Shown in pieces: positions 18,355 through 26,657 of a DNA stretch of 64,000 bases (position 1 is the stretch's first letter; every line of letters starts with the position of its first letter). A model generated the notes under the pieces. The model had not been told where the DNA came from, ran no database searches, and worked only from the letters and a program-made list of their open reading frames with translations. The position numbers were made by a program, and so were the translations under genes. The stretch spans positions 186,001 to 250,000 of the forward strand of contig JAWKUB010000003.1 of assembly GCA_041398745.1 (NCBI GenBank). Reading direction: 5' to 3'. Source of the stretch: JACKHO01 sp041398745 (lineage in GTDB: Bacteria; Planctomycetota; Planctomycetia; Planctomycetales; Planctomycetaceae).

Positions 18355-19704
18355 TCACGACGCGATGTCGGGAGAGAAGTCGAATTCAATTTGTGGTGAC
18401 GCCTCTTGGATTTCCCTGGCAACGTTCCAGAAGGGGTTTCGTAGCTCACTGCCGATTTCATATTTCGGTATCGGCGGTCCGACGCGCTTCAGGTTGCCCT
18501 TTGTTTGAATGAGTGCGCGCATTCCGTCGGGCGTCACCCTGCTGCCTTGGAGTATTAGCGTTTCGAGTGCCGGTAGTTGGGCAACGTGCTGCAGGCCTGC
18601 GTCATTGAGTTGTGTCCCCGTCACGTTCAGAGTTGTCAGCAATTCCAATTTGCTCGCTTCCTCAAAACCGGAACCGCTGATCGGACTGTACCATAACGTG
18701 AGCGACTCCAGATTTTGCATTTGCCCAATGTGTTCGACCCCTTTGTCCGTCACTCCTCCGCCGACGAACAGCCGCCGAACTTGTTCGCACTTCTCGATGC
18801 CAGCCAATTCCTCATCCCGAATTGCTGGCAGGTGCAGTTCTCTCAGATTGGGGATTTCGGCCAGAGCATCCCAGTCGATGGTGTGCTGTCTCGCTTCATA
18901 GTTCAGCAATTCCAAAGATGTGAAGCGACTCAGGCCCGACCAGCCCGGGCGTGAAATGGCCACGCCTCGAACATCAAGCTCGCTCAAGCCGTGCGCGGAC
19001 TGCCAGTTTTCGAAACAGCCACTGCCAGCAGTTTTTTCTTCAGTATGCAGAATGAGCTTCTTCAATGACTTCAGTTTGCTCAGGCTGGCGAGCATTGCAT
19101 CGGCACTTGATTCTTTTGGCCATTGTGGCCTGTCATCCAGAAGTCGCGACTCGCTGACAAACAGTTCTTTCAAATTGGGGGCGTCAGCCAGGAGTGCGTA
19201 GTTTCCCGGATCAAGTGCGAGGTTATTCAGCCACATCGAGCGCAGCTTTGGCAAGCCAGCGAGGTGCTGCAATCCTTCGCCGTTGAGAGACATTGTCCTT
19301 TGATTGACGTTGGGAGAAGTTCCCGACAGCGACAATGACTCGAGTTCTCTGAGGCGGGCCAGGTGCCTGAGGTCGTCATCATCAATCGCTACTCCCGCGA
19401 GAAACACCTCACGCAGTCCGATTAAGTCGCCGAGCGGAGAAATCGTTTCACCGTTCATCATCGGGTTCATCAAATGCAGTGCGTGCGGGTCGGGAAGTGA
19501 TGTGCCGAAGTACCGACGCATGGCGTTCTGTTCAAACAACTCTCGGGCCTCCTGCCTCTGCACTTCGGTCGCATTGGGCGAGATCTCGAGTTTGTCAACG
19601 ACGTCGTGTTCAGCCGAGCAGGTGAGCAGAGGGACGAGGCAGGTAGAAAAAGTGGCAACGATTCGAATTTGGAGGTAGTTCATCGACTCGGTCTTGAAAT
19701 GCAT
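18355..19704 (-). CDS. Secreted leucine-rich-repeat protein
   Basis: A 449-residue protein; the likely start is Met8 (19683), giving the signal peptide MNYLQIRIVATFSTCLVPLL. About ten LRR units fill residues 95-420, for example LIGLREVFLAGVAIDDDDLR, ARLRELESLSLSGTSPN, MQNLESLTLWYSPISG and LPALETLILQGSRVTPDGM, with the 'DxGLxxL' spacing common in planctomycete LRR proteins. It would act as a protein-binding surface outside the cytoplasm. Convergent with the PQQ-propeller gene (21-base gap). Confidence 0.85.
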   Translation of the reverse strand: MHFKTESMNYLQIRIVATFSTCLVPLLTCSAEHDVVDKLEISPNATEVQRQEARELFEQNAMRRYFGTSLPDPHALHLMNPMMNGETISPLGDLIGLREVFLAGVAIDDDDLRHLARLRELESLSLSGTSPNVNQRTMSLNGEGLQHLAGLPKLRSMWLNNLALDPGNYALLADAPNLKELFVSESRLLDDRPQWPKESSADAMLASLSKLKSLKKLILHTEEKTAGSGCFENWQSAHGLSELDVRGVAISRPGWSGLSRFTSLELLNYEARQHTIDWDALAEIPNLRELHLPAIRDEELAGIEKCEQVRRLFVGGGVTDKGVEHIGQMQNLESLTLWYSPISGSGFEEASKLELLTTLNVTGTQLNDAGLQHVAQLPALETLILQGSRVTPDGMRALIQTKGNLKRVGPPIPKYEIGSELRNPFWNVAREIQEASPQIEFDFSPDIAS

Positions 19705-19740
19705 TTGAGGAGTGCCGCCCGATTATAGTCACCCGAAACC

Positions 19741-21270
19741 TCAGATTTCCGCAGAAACTGACTTGCGGGTCAGTTCGCGGAATGATGCCCGTGCAATTCC
19801 GCACATGATAATGACAGCAACCACCGCGAGGATTGCCGCTACGGGACGGTTCACCAGACCAACAGGATTCCCACCCGAGGCCGTCAGTGATTGAATGAAG
19901 CGTTCCTCGAGTGGTCCGCCAAGAACCAGTCCCAACACGACGGGGCCGAGTGGGAATTTGTGGCGACTTAATCCCCAACCAGCAATTCCCATGACCAGCA
20001 TGGTGCCGACATCGAACAGGCTGCCGTTGAGTGCATAGGAGCCAGTTACACAGAACAACACAATTACCGGCAGCAAGTACTTCTTGGGAATGCTCACGAT
20101 AAAGCCTCCCAATCGAATGGCGAGAAAGCCAATTGGCAGCATAATGAGGTTGGCCAGCAGGAAGACGAGGTAAATGCTGTAAACCAGTGCCGCCTGTTCT
20201 TCGAAAATCGCTGGACCGGGGGTGACGTTTTTCATCATGAGCACACCAATGACAATGGCGGTCACTGAATCACCCGGAATGCCGAAGACGAGCGCGGGAA
20301 TCCAGCCGCCGGCTAATGCCGCACTGTTGGCTGTGGTTGCATCACCAATGGCTCGAATCGATTCTTCGTCTGACTCATCTACGTCGTTCTTCTTCGCTGC
20401 GGCAAACGCCACCCACGCAGCAATATCCGCGCCAGCTCCAGGGAGCATGCCAATGAGTACCCCAAGAAGGCCGGCCCGAGTGGAGCCGACTGGACACTGC
20501 TTCAGACGAGTCGCCAAGCCGGCAAATGCGTCGCTGACGAGTTGGCCAAATGATGTCGTTTCGCCGTTCTGGATTTCGTCGGTCTGGTTTTCCTGCGCCG
20601 ACAAGTTGGCGAATACTTCGGACAAACCGAACAGTCCGATCATCGCCGGGATGAACGAAATCCCCTGGTAAAGTGATGGCCAACCGAAGGTGAACCTCGG
20701 CTGAACATGGACGGCACTCAGTCCTACCGTCGCCAGCAGTAATCCCAGCACGAGACTCAGCATGGCCTTCCAACGTGCGTTGCCGGAGGACACCAGCACG
20801 GCACAACTCAAGCCAATCAGGTAAAGCCAGAAATACTCCGTGACTGAGAACCATTGTGCGACGCGGGCAAGTTGACTTCCCAGCAACATGAGCACCACGG
20901 TCCCGAGCAGTCCGCCGAAGACGCTGCACGTCAGGGCGATGCCAAGTAGACGTTGGGCCTGACCTTTCTTCGTCAGTCGATACGCTTCGTCGGCATAGGC
21001 GGCGGAGGCGGGAGTTCCCGGGATGCGAAGAAACACGGTCGGTAAATCACCAGCGAAAATGGCACAGGCCACCATCGTGACAATTGCCGCGACGGCTGCG
21101 ACCGGATCGAGCCAGTAGGCCATCGGCACAAACAGCGCGACCGCCATGGTCGCAGTGAGACCAGGAATTGACCCGACAAAAATGCCGTAACAGGCTGACA
21201 AGAAGACAATCAGCCAAACATCGGGACGGCCAAAGACATCATGCAGTGCCTGGACAAACTGTTCGCTCAT
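19741..21270 (-). CDS. tctA: TctA-family permease of a tripartite tricarboxylate transporter
   Basis: A 509-residue polytopic protein, the large membrane subunit of TTT solute uptake systems. The family motif appears near residue 33 (GIFVGSIPGLTATMAVAL) and again in the second half as LGVLIGMLPGAGADIAAWV near 265-283, reflecting the internal duplication of TctA. GIPGDSVTAIVIGVLMM is also typical. Its ATG (21270) lies one base after the TGA of the preceding TctC-TctB gene, so translation is probably coupled. The solute is unknown; tricarboxylates, terephthalate and sugar acids are known for the family. Confidence 0.93.
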   Translation of the reverse strand: MSEQFVQALHDVFGRPDVWLIVFLSACYGIFVGSIPGLTATMAVALFVPMAYWLDPVAAVAAIVTMVACAIFAGDLPTVFLRIPGTPASAAYADEAYRLTKKGQAQRLLGIALTCSVFGGLLGTVVLMLLGSQLARVAQWFSVTEYFWLYLIGLSCAVLVSSGNARWKAMLSLVLGLLLATVGLSAVHVQPRFTFGWPSLYQGISFIPAMIGLFGLSEVFANLSAQENQTDEIQNGETTSFGQLVSDAFAGLATRLKQCPVGSTRAGLLGVLIGMLPGAGADIAAWVAFAAAKKNDVDESDEESIRAIGDATTANSAALAGGWIPALVFGIPGDSVTAIVIGVLMMKNVTPGPAIFEEQAALVYSIYLVFLLANLIMLPIGFLAIRLGGFIVSIPKKYLLPVIVLFCVTGSYALNGSLFDVGTMLVMGIAGWGLSRHKFPLGPVVLGLVLGGPLEERFIQSLTASGGNPVGLVNRPVAAILAVVAVIIMCGIARASFRELTRKSVSAEI

Positions 21271-21271
21271 G

Positions 21272-22621
21272 TCACCACCCCAACCATCCCCAGGGAAGTG
21301 GTACCCCCAACACGCCTGCGAACAACTGGTACAGTCCCGGCACGGCCACGACGACTATGAGTGCCGCCCACCCCACGCGAGTTTTTAACATGAGTAACAT
21401 GGCGAGCAGCATGACTACCCCGGCAATGACATAACCCACAGTCTGGCAGGCAATGAGGAAGAATAGAATGGCGATGATGAATCCCGCGACAAGACGCGCG
21501 TCGGTTGGACTTTCGGTCTCTAATTGTGTCGCGACAGATTCTCCCTCGACCGCAGGAGAACCAGCTCTTCGCGAAAGGACGAATCCCAGCAGGCCAATCA
21601 GTAATCCCAGTGCACCCAGAATTCCGGGAACAAAGTAGCGACCGACGGGGGCTTTCTGCTGTTGTTGCATCCCTGGTTGATTGAGAATGCGGCCGAAATC
21701 CTCGTCCGCGGTGTCGAGAAACGCGCCAAACTCATCCCCCTGGATGACGCTGACATTGAAACCGGCGTTGACCATGAATTCATTGAATTCATCGCTGCGG
21801 GTAATTTTCACCAACGCTGATTGCATGACTTCAACGCGGTCCTCCGGGACCCCTTGGGGGTACATCAGACCGCGCCAGCCGCCCATGGACCACTCAACGC
21901 CTTGTTCTTTGAATGTAGGAACTTCCGGAGCCGCAGGGCAGCGTTCGTCGCTCATGACACCCAGACAGCGAATCTCGCCAGCATCGAGCAATGACTGTGC
22001 TTCCGGGATCGAGCAACACACAACATCGACACCGCCCGCCATGAGTTCCTGGAGTGACGGAGCAGACCCGTTAATGGAAATCCACGTAACATTCTCAGTG
22101 GGCAAGTTGCGAGAAGAGAGCCAGCCCGCGAGTGCCAGATGCCAAATTCCACCCGCGGCCGTACCAGAAGCCTTCAGTGGTTGCTCCGCATTCTGAACCG
22201 CTGACTCAACATCTCCCACAGAATTCCACGGCGAACCGTTCAACACAAAAATCGCCGCGCTGTCTTCGTTCAGCTTGGTGAGCGGTCGAAAACTTCTTGG
22301 TGTAATGGGGCAAAGGCCCCGCCAGTGCAGCATGTTGAGTTCAACTGTTGCCATCGTCAGCGTGTAACCGTCAGGAACCGCTGTGGCCCCACGCGTGTGA
22401 CCCGTGACTCCGCCGCCGCCCGTGGCGTTGACGACATTCACCGGCACACCCAGCTCCGCTTCCAGTTGCACGGCCATTTGACGAGAGACGCGGTCCGTAC
22501 CGCCACCCGCTGACCACGGGCAAATGAGCGTAATAGGACGGGCAGGCCACTGCTGCTCGCGTCCACAACTGCTCAATGTCAGAAAAGCAATCAGAGAGCA
22601 AATCGTCGCTAACCGACTCAT
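21272..22621 (-). CDS. Fused solute-binding (TctC/Bug) and small membrane (TctB) subunits of a TTT transporter
   Basis: A 449-residue protein. It begins with a lipoprotein-like signal (LIAFLTLSSCG). Residues 25-320 are a Bug/TctC binding domain (WPARPITLICPWSAGGGTD, GYTLTMATVELNMLH). From about 333 the chain becomes hydrophobic with four predicted membrane segments: VPGILGALGLLIGLLGFVL, ARLVAGFIIAILFFLIACQ, GYVIAGVVMLLAMLLML and WAALIVVVAVPGLYQLFAGV, matching a TctB subunit. Normally TctC is a free periplasmic protein and TctB a separate 150-residue protein. Fusion would tether the receptor to the permease. Its ATG overlaps the stop of the sialidase-like gene by one base (TAATG). Confidence 0.88.
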   Translation of the reverse strand: MSRLATICSLIAFLTLSSCGREQQWPARPITLICPWSAGGGTDRVSRQMAVQLEAELGVPVNVVNATGGGGVTGHTRGATAVPDGYTLTMATVELNMLHWRGLCPITPRSFRPLTKLNEDSAAIFVLNGSPWNSVGDVESAVQNAEQPLKASGTAAGGIWHLALAGWLSSRNLPTENVTWISINGSAPSLQELMAGGVDVVCCSIPEAQSLLDAGEIRCLGVMSDERCPAAPEVPTFKEQGVEWSMGGWRGLMYPQGVPEDRVEVMQSALVKITRSDEFNEFMVNAGFNVSVIQGDEFGAFLDTADEDFGRILNQPGMQQQQKAPVGRYFVPGILGALGLLIGLLGFVLSRRAGSPAVEGESVATQLETESPTDARLVAGFIIAILFFLIACQTVGYVIAGVVMLLAMLLMLKTRVGWAALIVVVAVPGLYQLFAGVLGVPLPWGWLGW

Positions 22622-23769
22622 TACTTTTCCATTCCGCCCGAGGCATCACTGACGATTTGCCGCAGCTTCGCGTTTGGACTGACAATCTTCCCGGCGGCGA
22701 CATCGTCCTCTTGGAACGTGGCCATTAAAATATGTCGATCGCCCGTGCGGCTGAAGTCGTAGATGATGCGAATGGTCCCGTCCTCCGTTTGCTGCCCATC
22801 GGGATATGACACAGAATTGCGTTCGTCGAGCAACAGGCCACCAGACCACGTTTCTCCATCGTCTGTCGAGACAAATGCGGTGAGATGCGATCGACCAATC
22901 CGCTTGTCGATGGCTCCGTGTTTGACCAGTAGGAGGTTGCCGGAATTCAAACGCCGAATGAAAAACCGCGCTGAAGGATGAGCGATTCGGGACGGTGTCA
23001 ACTCCGGCCAGGTTTTCCCTCCATCGGCCGAAACACTTTCGCCAATGCCATACTTCGTGCGAGCCAGCAGCCACAAATTGCCATCCTGCTTTTCAATGAA
23101 CATGTGCTCGTCGAACGCTCGCTCGGCCTCAGGGACATTGCAGCCACCTCGCAGTGACCATGTCTTGCCTTTGTCATTTGAGACAATCATGCGGGCGCTG
23201 TTGTCTGTCTTTCGCCATGTCGATGCAGGCAGCGCCCATGTGCCAGATTTCAAAGCCAACGGCTTACACATCATAATTCCGTCGGTAATTCGCTGGGGTG
23301 GTTCGTAATTTGGTGTGGCCTCATCTGGGTTAGTAATGGGCAGGAACCACACTCCCGCGACACTTCCTTCGTGCCCAATGGCTTGCGCCCAGCAGAGTCT
23401 CAGTTTTCCATCGGGAGCCATCCAGAGTTCTGGGTCGTAGGCGCGAACTGGTCCGTTGCCGTCAGGATCAACGATGAGCACTTCGTTCCAAGTTGCTCCA
23501 CCATCACCGCTGGTTGTGAGAACGACGTAGTTGTTTTGATCTTCTGACGGAGTCACGCCGGCATACCACGTGGCCCACAAGCGGCCTCCGGGTGAAACCG
23601 CCATGCTGGGGATTCCCTGAAACGCCCGGTTGTCCGTCGCATGCTGCGGCTGACCTGCCGGAATGATTTGCGGCGGCTTGCGAAACAACTCAACATCTTC
23701 GGCATGCGACGGAATGCTGAAGAGTAAAAGAAACAACGCAAACAGAACGGTCTTAAGGCGATTCTTCAT
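22621..23769 (-). CDS. Secreted sialidase-like (BNR/Asp-box) protein
   Basis: A 382-residue protein with signal peptide (MKNRLKTVLFALFLLLFSIPSHA). Four Asp boxes are visible: SGDGGATWNEV, SNDKGKTWSLR, SADGGKTWPEL and STDDGETWSGG, marking a six-bladed propeller of the exo-alpha-sialidase fold. QGIPSMAVSPGGRLWATWYAG at the N-terminus is common in planctomycete members. The true substrate may be another acidic sugar. The ATG at 23769 gives the signal peptide. It is the first gene of an operon with TctC-TctB and TctA, so its product may feed that transporter. Confidence 0.85.
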   Translation of the reverse strand: MKNRLKTVLFALFLLLFSIPSHAEDVELFRKPPQIIPAGQPQHATDNRAFQGIPSMAVSPGGRLWATWYAGVTPSEDQNNYVVLTTSGDGGATWNEVLIVDPDGNGPVRAYDPELWMAPDGKLRLCWAQAIGHEGSVAGVWFLPITNPDEATPNYEPPQRITDGIMMCKPLALKSGTWALPASTWRKTDNSARMIVSNDKGKTWSLRGGCNVPEAERAFDEHMFIEKQDGNLWLLARTKYGIGESVSADGGKTWPELTPSRIAHPSARFFIRRLNSGNLLLVKHGAIDKRIGRSHLTAFVSTDDGETWSGGLLLDERNSVSYPDGQQTEDGTIRIIYDFSRTGDRHILMATFQEDDVAAGKIVSPNAKLRQIVSDASGGMEK

Positions 23770-24001
23770 CGAGTCTTCTTGCTGGGTAGGCAATTAAGGG
23801 CTTTGATTGCTGCTTAGCTTAGAAACAGCAGCATCTCGGTTCAATTGGCAGTTCACGGACCTGTCAGCCAGCGGGCATCAAGATCTCGTGCAATACTGGC
23901 CGGGCAGCTCCGCAGCTACTCTAGACGATTCGCTCCCTTCCGGCATCGTCACCGGGTAAACTTACGAGGCAGGTTGTCGTTGTTCACAAAAGGTCGTTGT
24001 C
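23770..24001. promoter_or_regulatory. Divergent intergenic region, sialidase operon versus cyclase-like gene
   Basis: 232 bases between divergent starts; promoters for both are expected. No operator or box is clear enough to mark. Confidence 0.35.
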
Positions 24002-24973
24002 ATGTTCCCGCTTAGTTCTGTGTTGTTGGTTGTCGCGCTGGGTGAAATGCCTGAGGCGGAAGCAGTTTCCCCTGCAGAAGTCCGGGCGGCGGTTCAGCGG
24101 AGCGTGCCGTATATCCAGGAACGTGGTACGTGGTGGATTGAGGAAAAGAACTGTGTCTCGTGCCATCGGGTTCATTCGATGGTCTGGAGCCTCAGCGAAG
24201 CACAACGTCAGCAAATCGACGTGAGTGACCAACTCGGCGAGTGGATCAACTGGTCGACGGAAAGTTCCCTGGCCAAAAACGACAAAGGCACCGTTGTAGG
24301 GCTGGGCAACAAAGAAGCCCTCGCGCAAATGCTGGTTGGCCTCCGCAGCTTTGGTGACAAGGACGGAGAGATCCGAAAGGAATTCGCAGCTCTGCTTCTC
24401 GACGGGCAGCAGGAAGATGGTTCGTGGAAGGCTGGTGGGCAGTTGCCGTCGCAGAAACGTTCCAAAGCCGAGACCGATGCAGTTTCCACAATGTGGATTA
24501 CGCTGGCTCTACTTGACCATACGGCCGACGAAAAAACAGCAGCGACGGTCGCGCGGGCCTTGAAGTACATCGAGAACACTCCGACCGGACAGAGCACCGA
24601 ATGGTATGCCGTACGACTGCTGCTGGCGATCAGACAGAACAACGAATCGGTCGGAAAGGAAATGATTGAGCATCTCAAAGGTCAGCAGCATTCCGACGGC
24701 GGCTGGGGATGGCTCATCGACAGTCCCAGCGACGCACTGGGAACCGGACTGGCCATGTACGCCCTTGCTAAGGCGGCCGCGAACAGTAGTGACCCAACAC
24801 TCGTCCGGGGTCAGAAATACCTCATTGAAACGCAACGCGAAGACGGTTCCTGGGCAGTCAACGGCACCAAGGAAAAGAAGAAGGATAGCGAGCAGGAAAC
24901 AGCGACCTACTGGGGCACGACCTGGGCGGCGTTGGGTTTGGTCACCAGTTTGTCCGATGAAGCAAGCAAATAG
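24002..24973 (+). CDS. Squalene-cyclase-like repeat protein with a c-type haem motif
   Basis: A 323-residue protein with an N-terminal hydrophobic signal (MFPLSSVLLVVALGEMPEAEA). Residues 51-55 are CVSCH, a CxxCH haem-binding motif. Alpha-barrel repeats of the prenyltransferase/squalene-oxidase type follow, with QW-like motifs QQEDGSWKAGG, QHSDGGWGWL and QREDGSWAVNG. It is half the length of a real squalene-hopene cyclase (about 630) and the DxDD catalytic motif is not seen, so it is not expected to make hopanoids. A periplasmic alpha-toroid protein carrying haem is the best reading. CxxCH alone can also bind zinc. Confidence 0.7.
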   Translation: MFPLSSVLLVVALGEMPEAEAVSPAEVRAAVQRSVPYIQERGTWWIEEKNCVSCHRVHSMVWSLSEAQRQQIDVSDQLGEWINWSTESSLAKNDKGTVVGLGNKEALAQMLVGLRSFGDKDGEIRKEFAALLLDGQQEDGSWKAGGQLPSQKRSKAETDAVSTMWITLALLDHTADEKTAATVARALKYIENTPTGQSTEWYAVRLLLAIRQNNESVGKEMIEHLKGQQHSDGGWGWLIDSPSDALGTGLAMYALAKAAANSSDPTLVRGQKYLIETQREDGSWAVNGTKEKKKDSEQETATYWGTTWAALGLVTSLSDEASK

Positions 24974-24979
24974 TGTTGG

Positions 24980-25008
24980 TAGGGCAAGGTCCTCCCTGCC
25001 TTCCTACT
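24980..25008. repeat. Intergenic palindromic element
   Basis: A GTAGGGCAAGGTCCTCCCTG-type segment with an imperfect stem (GTAGGGCA with TGCC...CCTAC); the related GGAAGGCAGGCGGGAGCCTG lies at 25031-25050 in inverted orientation. Both look like copies of a short dispersed repeat. Confidence 0.4.
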
Positions 25009-25018
25009 TGTCTACACG

Positions 25019-25735
25019 CTAGCAGCATTTTGGAAGGCAGGCGGGAGCCTGTTCTACTGATACTTCGCGAATGGCAGCTGCACGCACATCGGGCGATTCG
25101 TCGGAAAGTACAGCCTTCAGAACGGACGCCAGTGAGCGGGGATCTTTTTGAATTGAAATAACGGCAGCGACGGCTTCCAGGCGGATTTCCATTTCAGCGT
25201 CGCCCAGAAGTCGCTGAAGCAGCGGCAGGGCGTCGGCTGCCTCGCCCTCCATATGAGACAGAGAGCGAATTGCGCGTCTACGGACATCCGTGTCGTCGTT
25301 CTCTTCAAGGAACTCACATATTCGTGACACCGCAGGTTTGCCAATTTCACCAAGTGCATCCGCCGCAGAGGAGCCCACCGTGGGTACGGGAAACGGGACG
25401 TGCAGTTGATCGGGAATGAACACGGCAGGGCGGTCATCCGTCAGAGAACTAACCAACGTCTGGATGGCTAAATCAGAAGTTGGTTTGCGTTTGCCAATCT
25501 CCCTGATTGCTGCGGCACTCTTGATTGAGTCCTTGCCGTCAACGACTGCAATGAGATCCTCCAGCGAAGGTTCCGGATCTTGGGCAACGACCGCACCGGA
25601 GCCGAAGAATGTGACACACAGAATGATCAGAGTTGAGCGTATTTCATTTCCGCAGATCTGTTGGCTCTTAGAATCAGTTTTGTAGGCTGAGTTGTAGCCG
25701 AACGCGTAACCCGGCATTGCGGTACCAACTCTCAA
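25019..25735 (-). CDS. HEAT-repeat protein, N-terminus uncertain
   Basis: The 238-codon frame encodes a signal-like segment (LIILCVTFFGSGAVVAQ, residues 36-52) and then HEAT repeats (SAAAIREIGK, SSAADALGEIGKPAVSRI, DVRRRAIRSLSHMEGEAA, EIRLEAVAAVISIQ, DVRAAAIREVS). The first 35 residues look like non-coding sequence. An ATG at 25647 in another frame reads MKYAQL directly before the hydrophobic segment, so a one-base deletion in the signal peptide is possible. The last residues (APACLPKCC) come from an intergenic repeat rather than a HEAT unit, so the C-terminus has probably been replaced. Exported protein-interaction role inferred. Confidence 0.65.
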   Translation of the reverse strand: MRVGTAMPGYAFGYNSAYKTDSKSQQICGNEIRSTLIILCVTFFGSGAVVAQDPEPSLEDLIAVVDGKDSIKSAAAIREIGKRKPTSDLAIQTLVSSLTDDRPAVFIPDQLHVPFPVPTVGSSAADALGEIGKPAVSRICEFLEENDDTDVRRRAIRSLSHMEGEAADALPLLQRLLGDAEMEIRLEAVAAVISIQKDPRSLASVLKAVLSDESPDVRAAAIREVSVEQAPACLPKCC

Positions 25736-25737
25736 AT

Positions 25738-25755
25738 GCTGGGACTAGTCCCAGC
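25738..25755. repeat. 18-bp perfect palindrome
   Basis: GCTGGGACTAGTCCCAGC equals its own complement. It lies between two minus-strand genes and is followed by CCTACG, as other repeats in this window are. Confidence 0.6.
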
Positions 25756-26433
25756 CTACGCTCGCTTCTTCATCAAAGTGACTCCAACTGCAATAGCAGC
25801 GGCGGTCAACAGCACGCCCCAAAAGTACACGTCAAAGCTGATGCCTAAATTGCCTGCGGCAAGACTTCCTGCGAAAAAGAGCGCCATTACGGCAACCACT
25901 CCAGCCATTGCGACTAAGAGGAAAAGCGTCTGGCTTTCGGGAACGCGAAACTCACCGGTTTCAAGGCGATGCGACGCAAGCCTAAAAACCCAAAAAAGCG
26001 ACGGTGAGTAAATGGACCAACTAACAATTGTCGTGGTCTCTCCATCACGAAATTCAAGACTCATGACCTCGCGCCAGCCTCGCTCTGTCCATTCCAGCCG
26101 CGAAATGTGATTCCAGGGAATGAGCCTGTTACCAACTATTGGTCCAGCAATTCCTTGTGGACTCAAGAGAATTTGTGGCGCGCGAGAAGAGATTTTCCAG
26201 GCACAGTACGCGAACCACAAGCCATTCATCAAAAGTGGTGCCAGAAGTACTACATCACGCATGCCGAGCACCGCGAAAGCGACGCAACCCACCAGGGAAA
26301 CAACCGCAATACTCGTTCGGAATGCCAGGGCGGGAATTGAGAACCGCACTTCGAATACTTCCGGTTCGCCCTCCTTGGTTAGACCTCTTGGATGTTCAGA
26401 CTCAGTTTGGTCAATTGATGGCAGTGTGCTCAT
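25756..26433 (-). CDS. Membrane protein with PH-like cytoplasmic region
   Basis: A 225-residue protein with two hydrophobic pairs. Residues 37-80 form two helices (AFRTSIAVVSLVGCVAFAVL, VVLLAPLLMNGLWFAYCAW) and 168-218 form two more (LFLLVAMAGVVAVMALFFAG, FWGVLLTAAAIAVGVTL). Between them, ILLSPQGIAGPIVGNRLIPW and HISRLEWTERGW followed by SLEFRDGETTTI resemble a bacterial PH-type domain where a membrane-adjacent strand is followed by W-x-x-I. No close family is recognised and no function is assigned. It reads in the same direction as the HEAT gene. Confidence 0.6.
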   Translation of the reverse strand: MSTLPSIDQTESEHPRGLTKEGEPEVFEVRFSIPALAFRTSIAVVSLVGCVAFAVLGMRDVVLLAPLLMNGLWFAYCAWKISSRAPQILLSPQGIAGPIVGNRLIPWNHISRLEWTERGWREVMSLEFRDGETTTIVSWSIYSPSLFWVFRLASHRLETGEFRVPESQTLFLLVAMAGVVAVMALFFAGSLAAGNLGISFDVYFWGVLLTAAAIAVGVTLMKKRA

Positions 26434-26632
26434 TGAAACTTCATCCCCAAGACAGAATCTGCTGACACTTTGCAGGCACTTGTATACGTAGGGTCAGGCT
26501 TATCGGCCGACTATGGAATGCTTCACTCGATCAGTCCATTGGGGCTGGTCACTTCGACACCGACTCGTACGTCGACAGTGTTGGTTGAGGGGGTTGAAAC
26601 GCACCTTGCCCACAATCCCAGTTCAAGCATTG

Positions 26633-26656
26633 TGCGTCGCGACGCATCCTACGAAT
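26633..26656. repeat. Short palindromic repeat, copy 1 (TGCGTCGCGACGCA)
   Basis: Bases 26633-26646 are a perfect 14-bp palindrome followed by TCCTACGAAT. A near copy (TGCGTCTCGACGCA, then CGCTACGAAT) lies at 30301-30324, so this is a dispersed element. The rest of 26434-26657 shows no gene. Confidence 0.6.
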
Positions 26657-26657
26657 G

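Noticed and set aside
19741..23769. Sialic acid catabolic operon
   Set aside because: No nanA, nanE, nanK or related gene is present; only the enzyme fold and a broad-specificity transporter are seen, so the substrate stays open.
24002..24973. Squalene-hopene cyclase
   Set aside because: Half length, no DxDD motif and an exported N-terminus with CxxCH.
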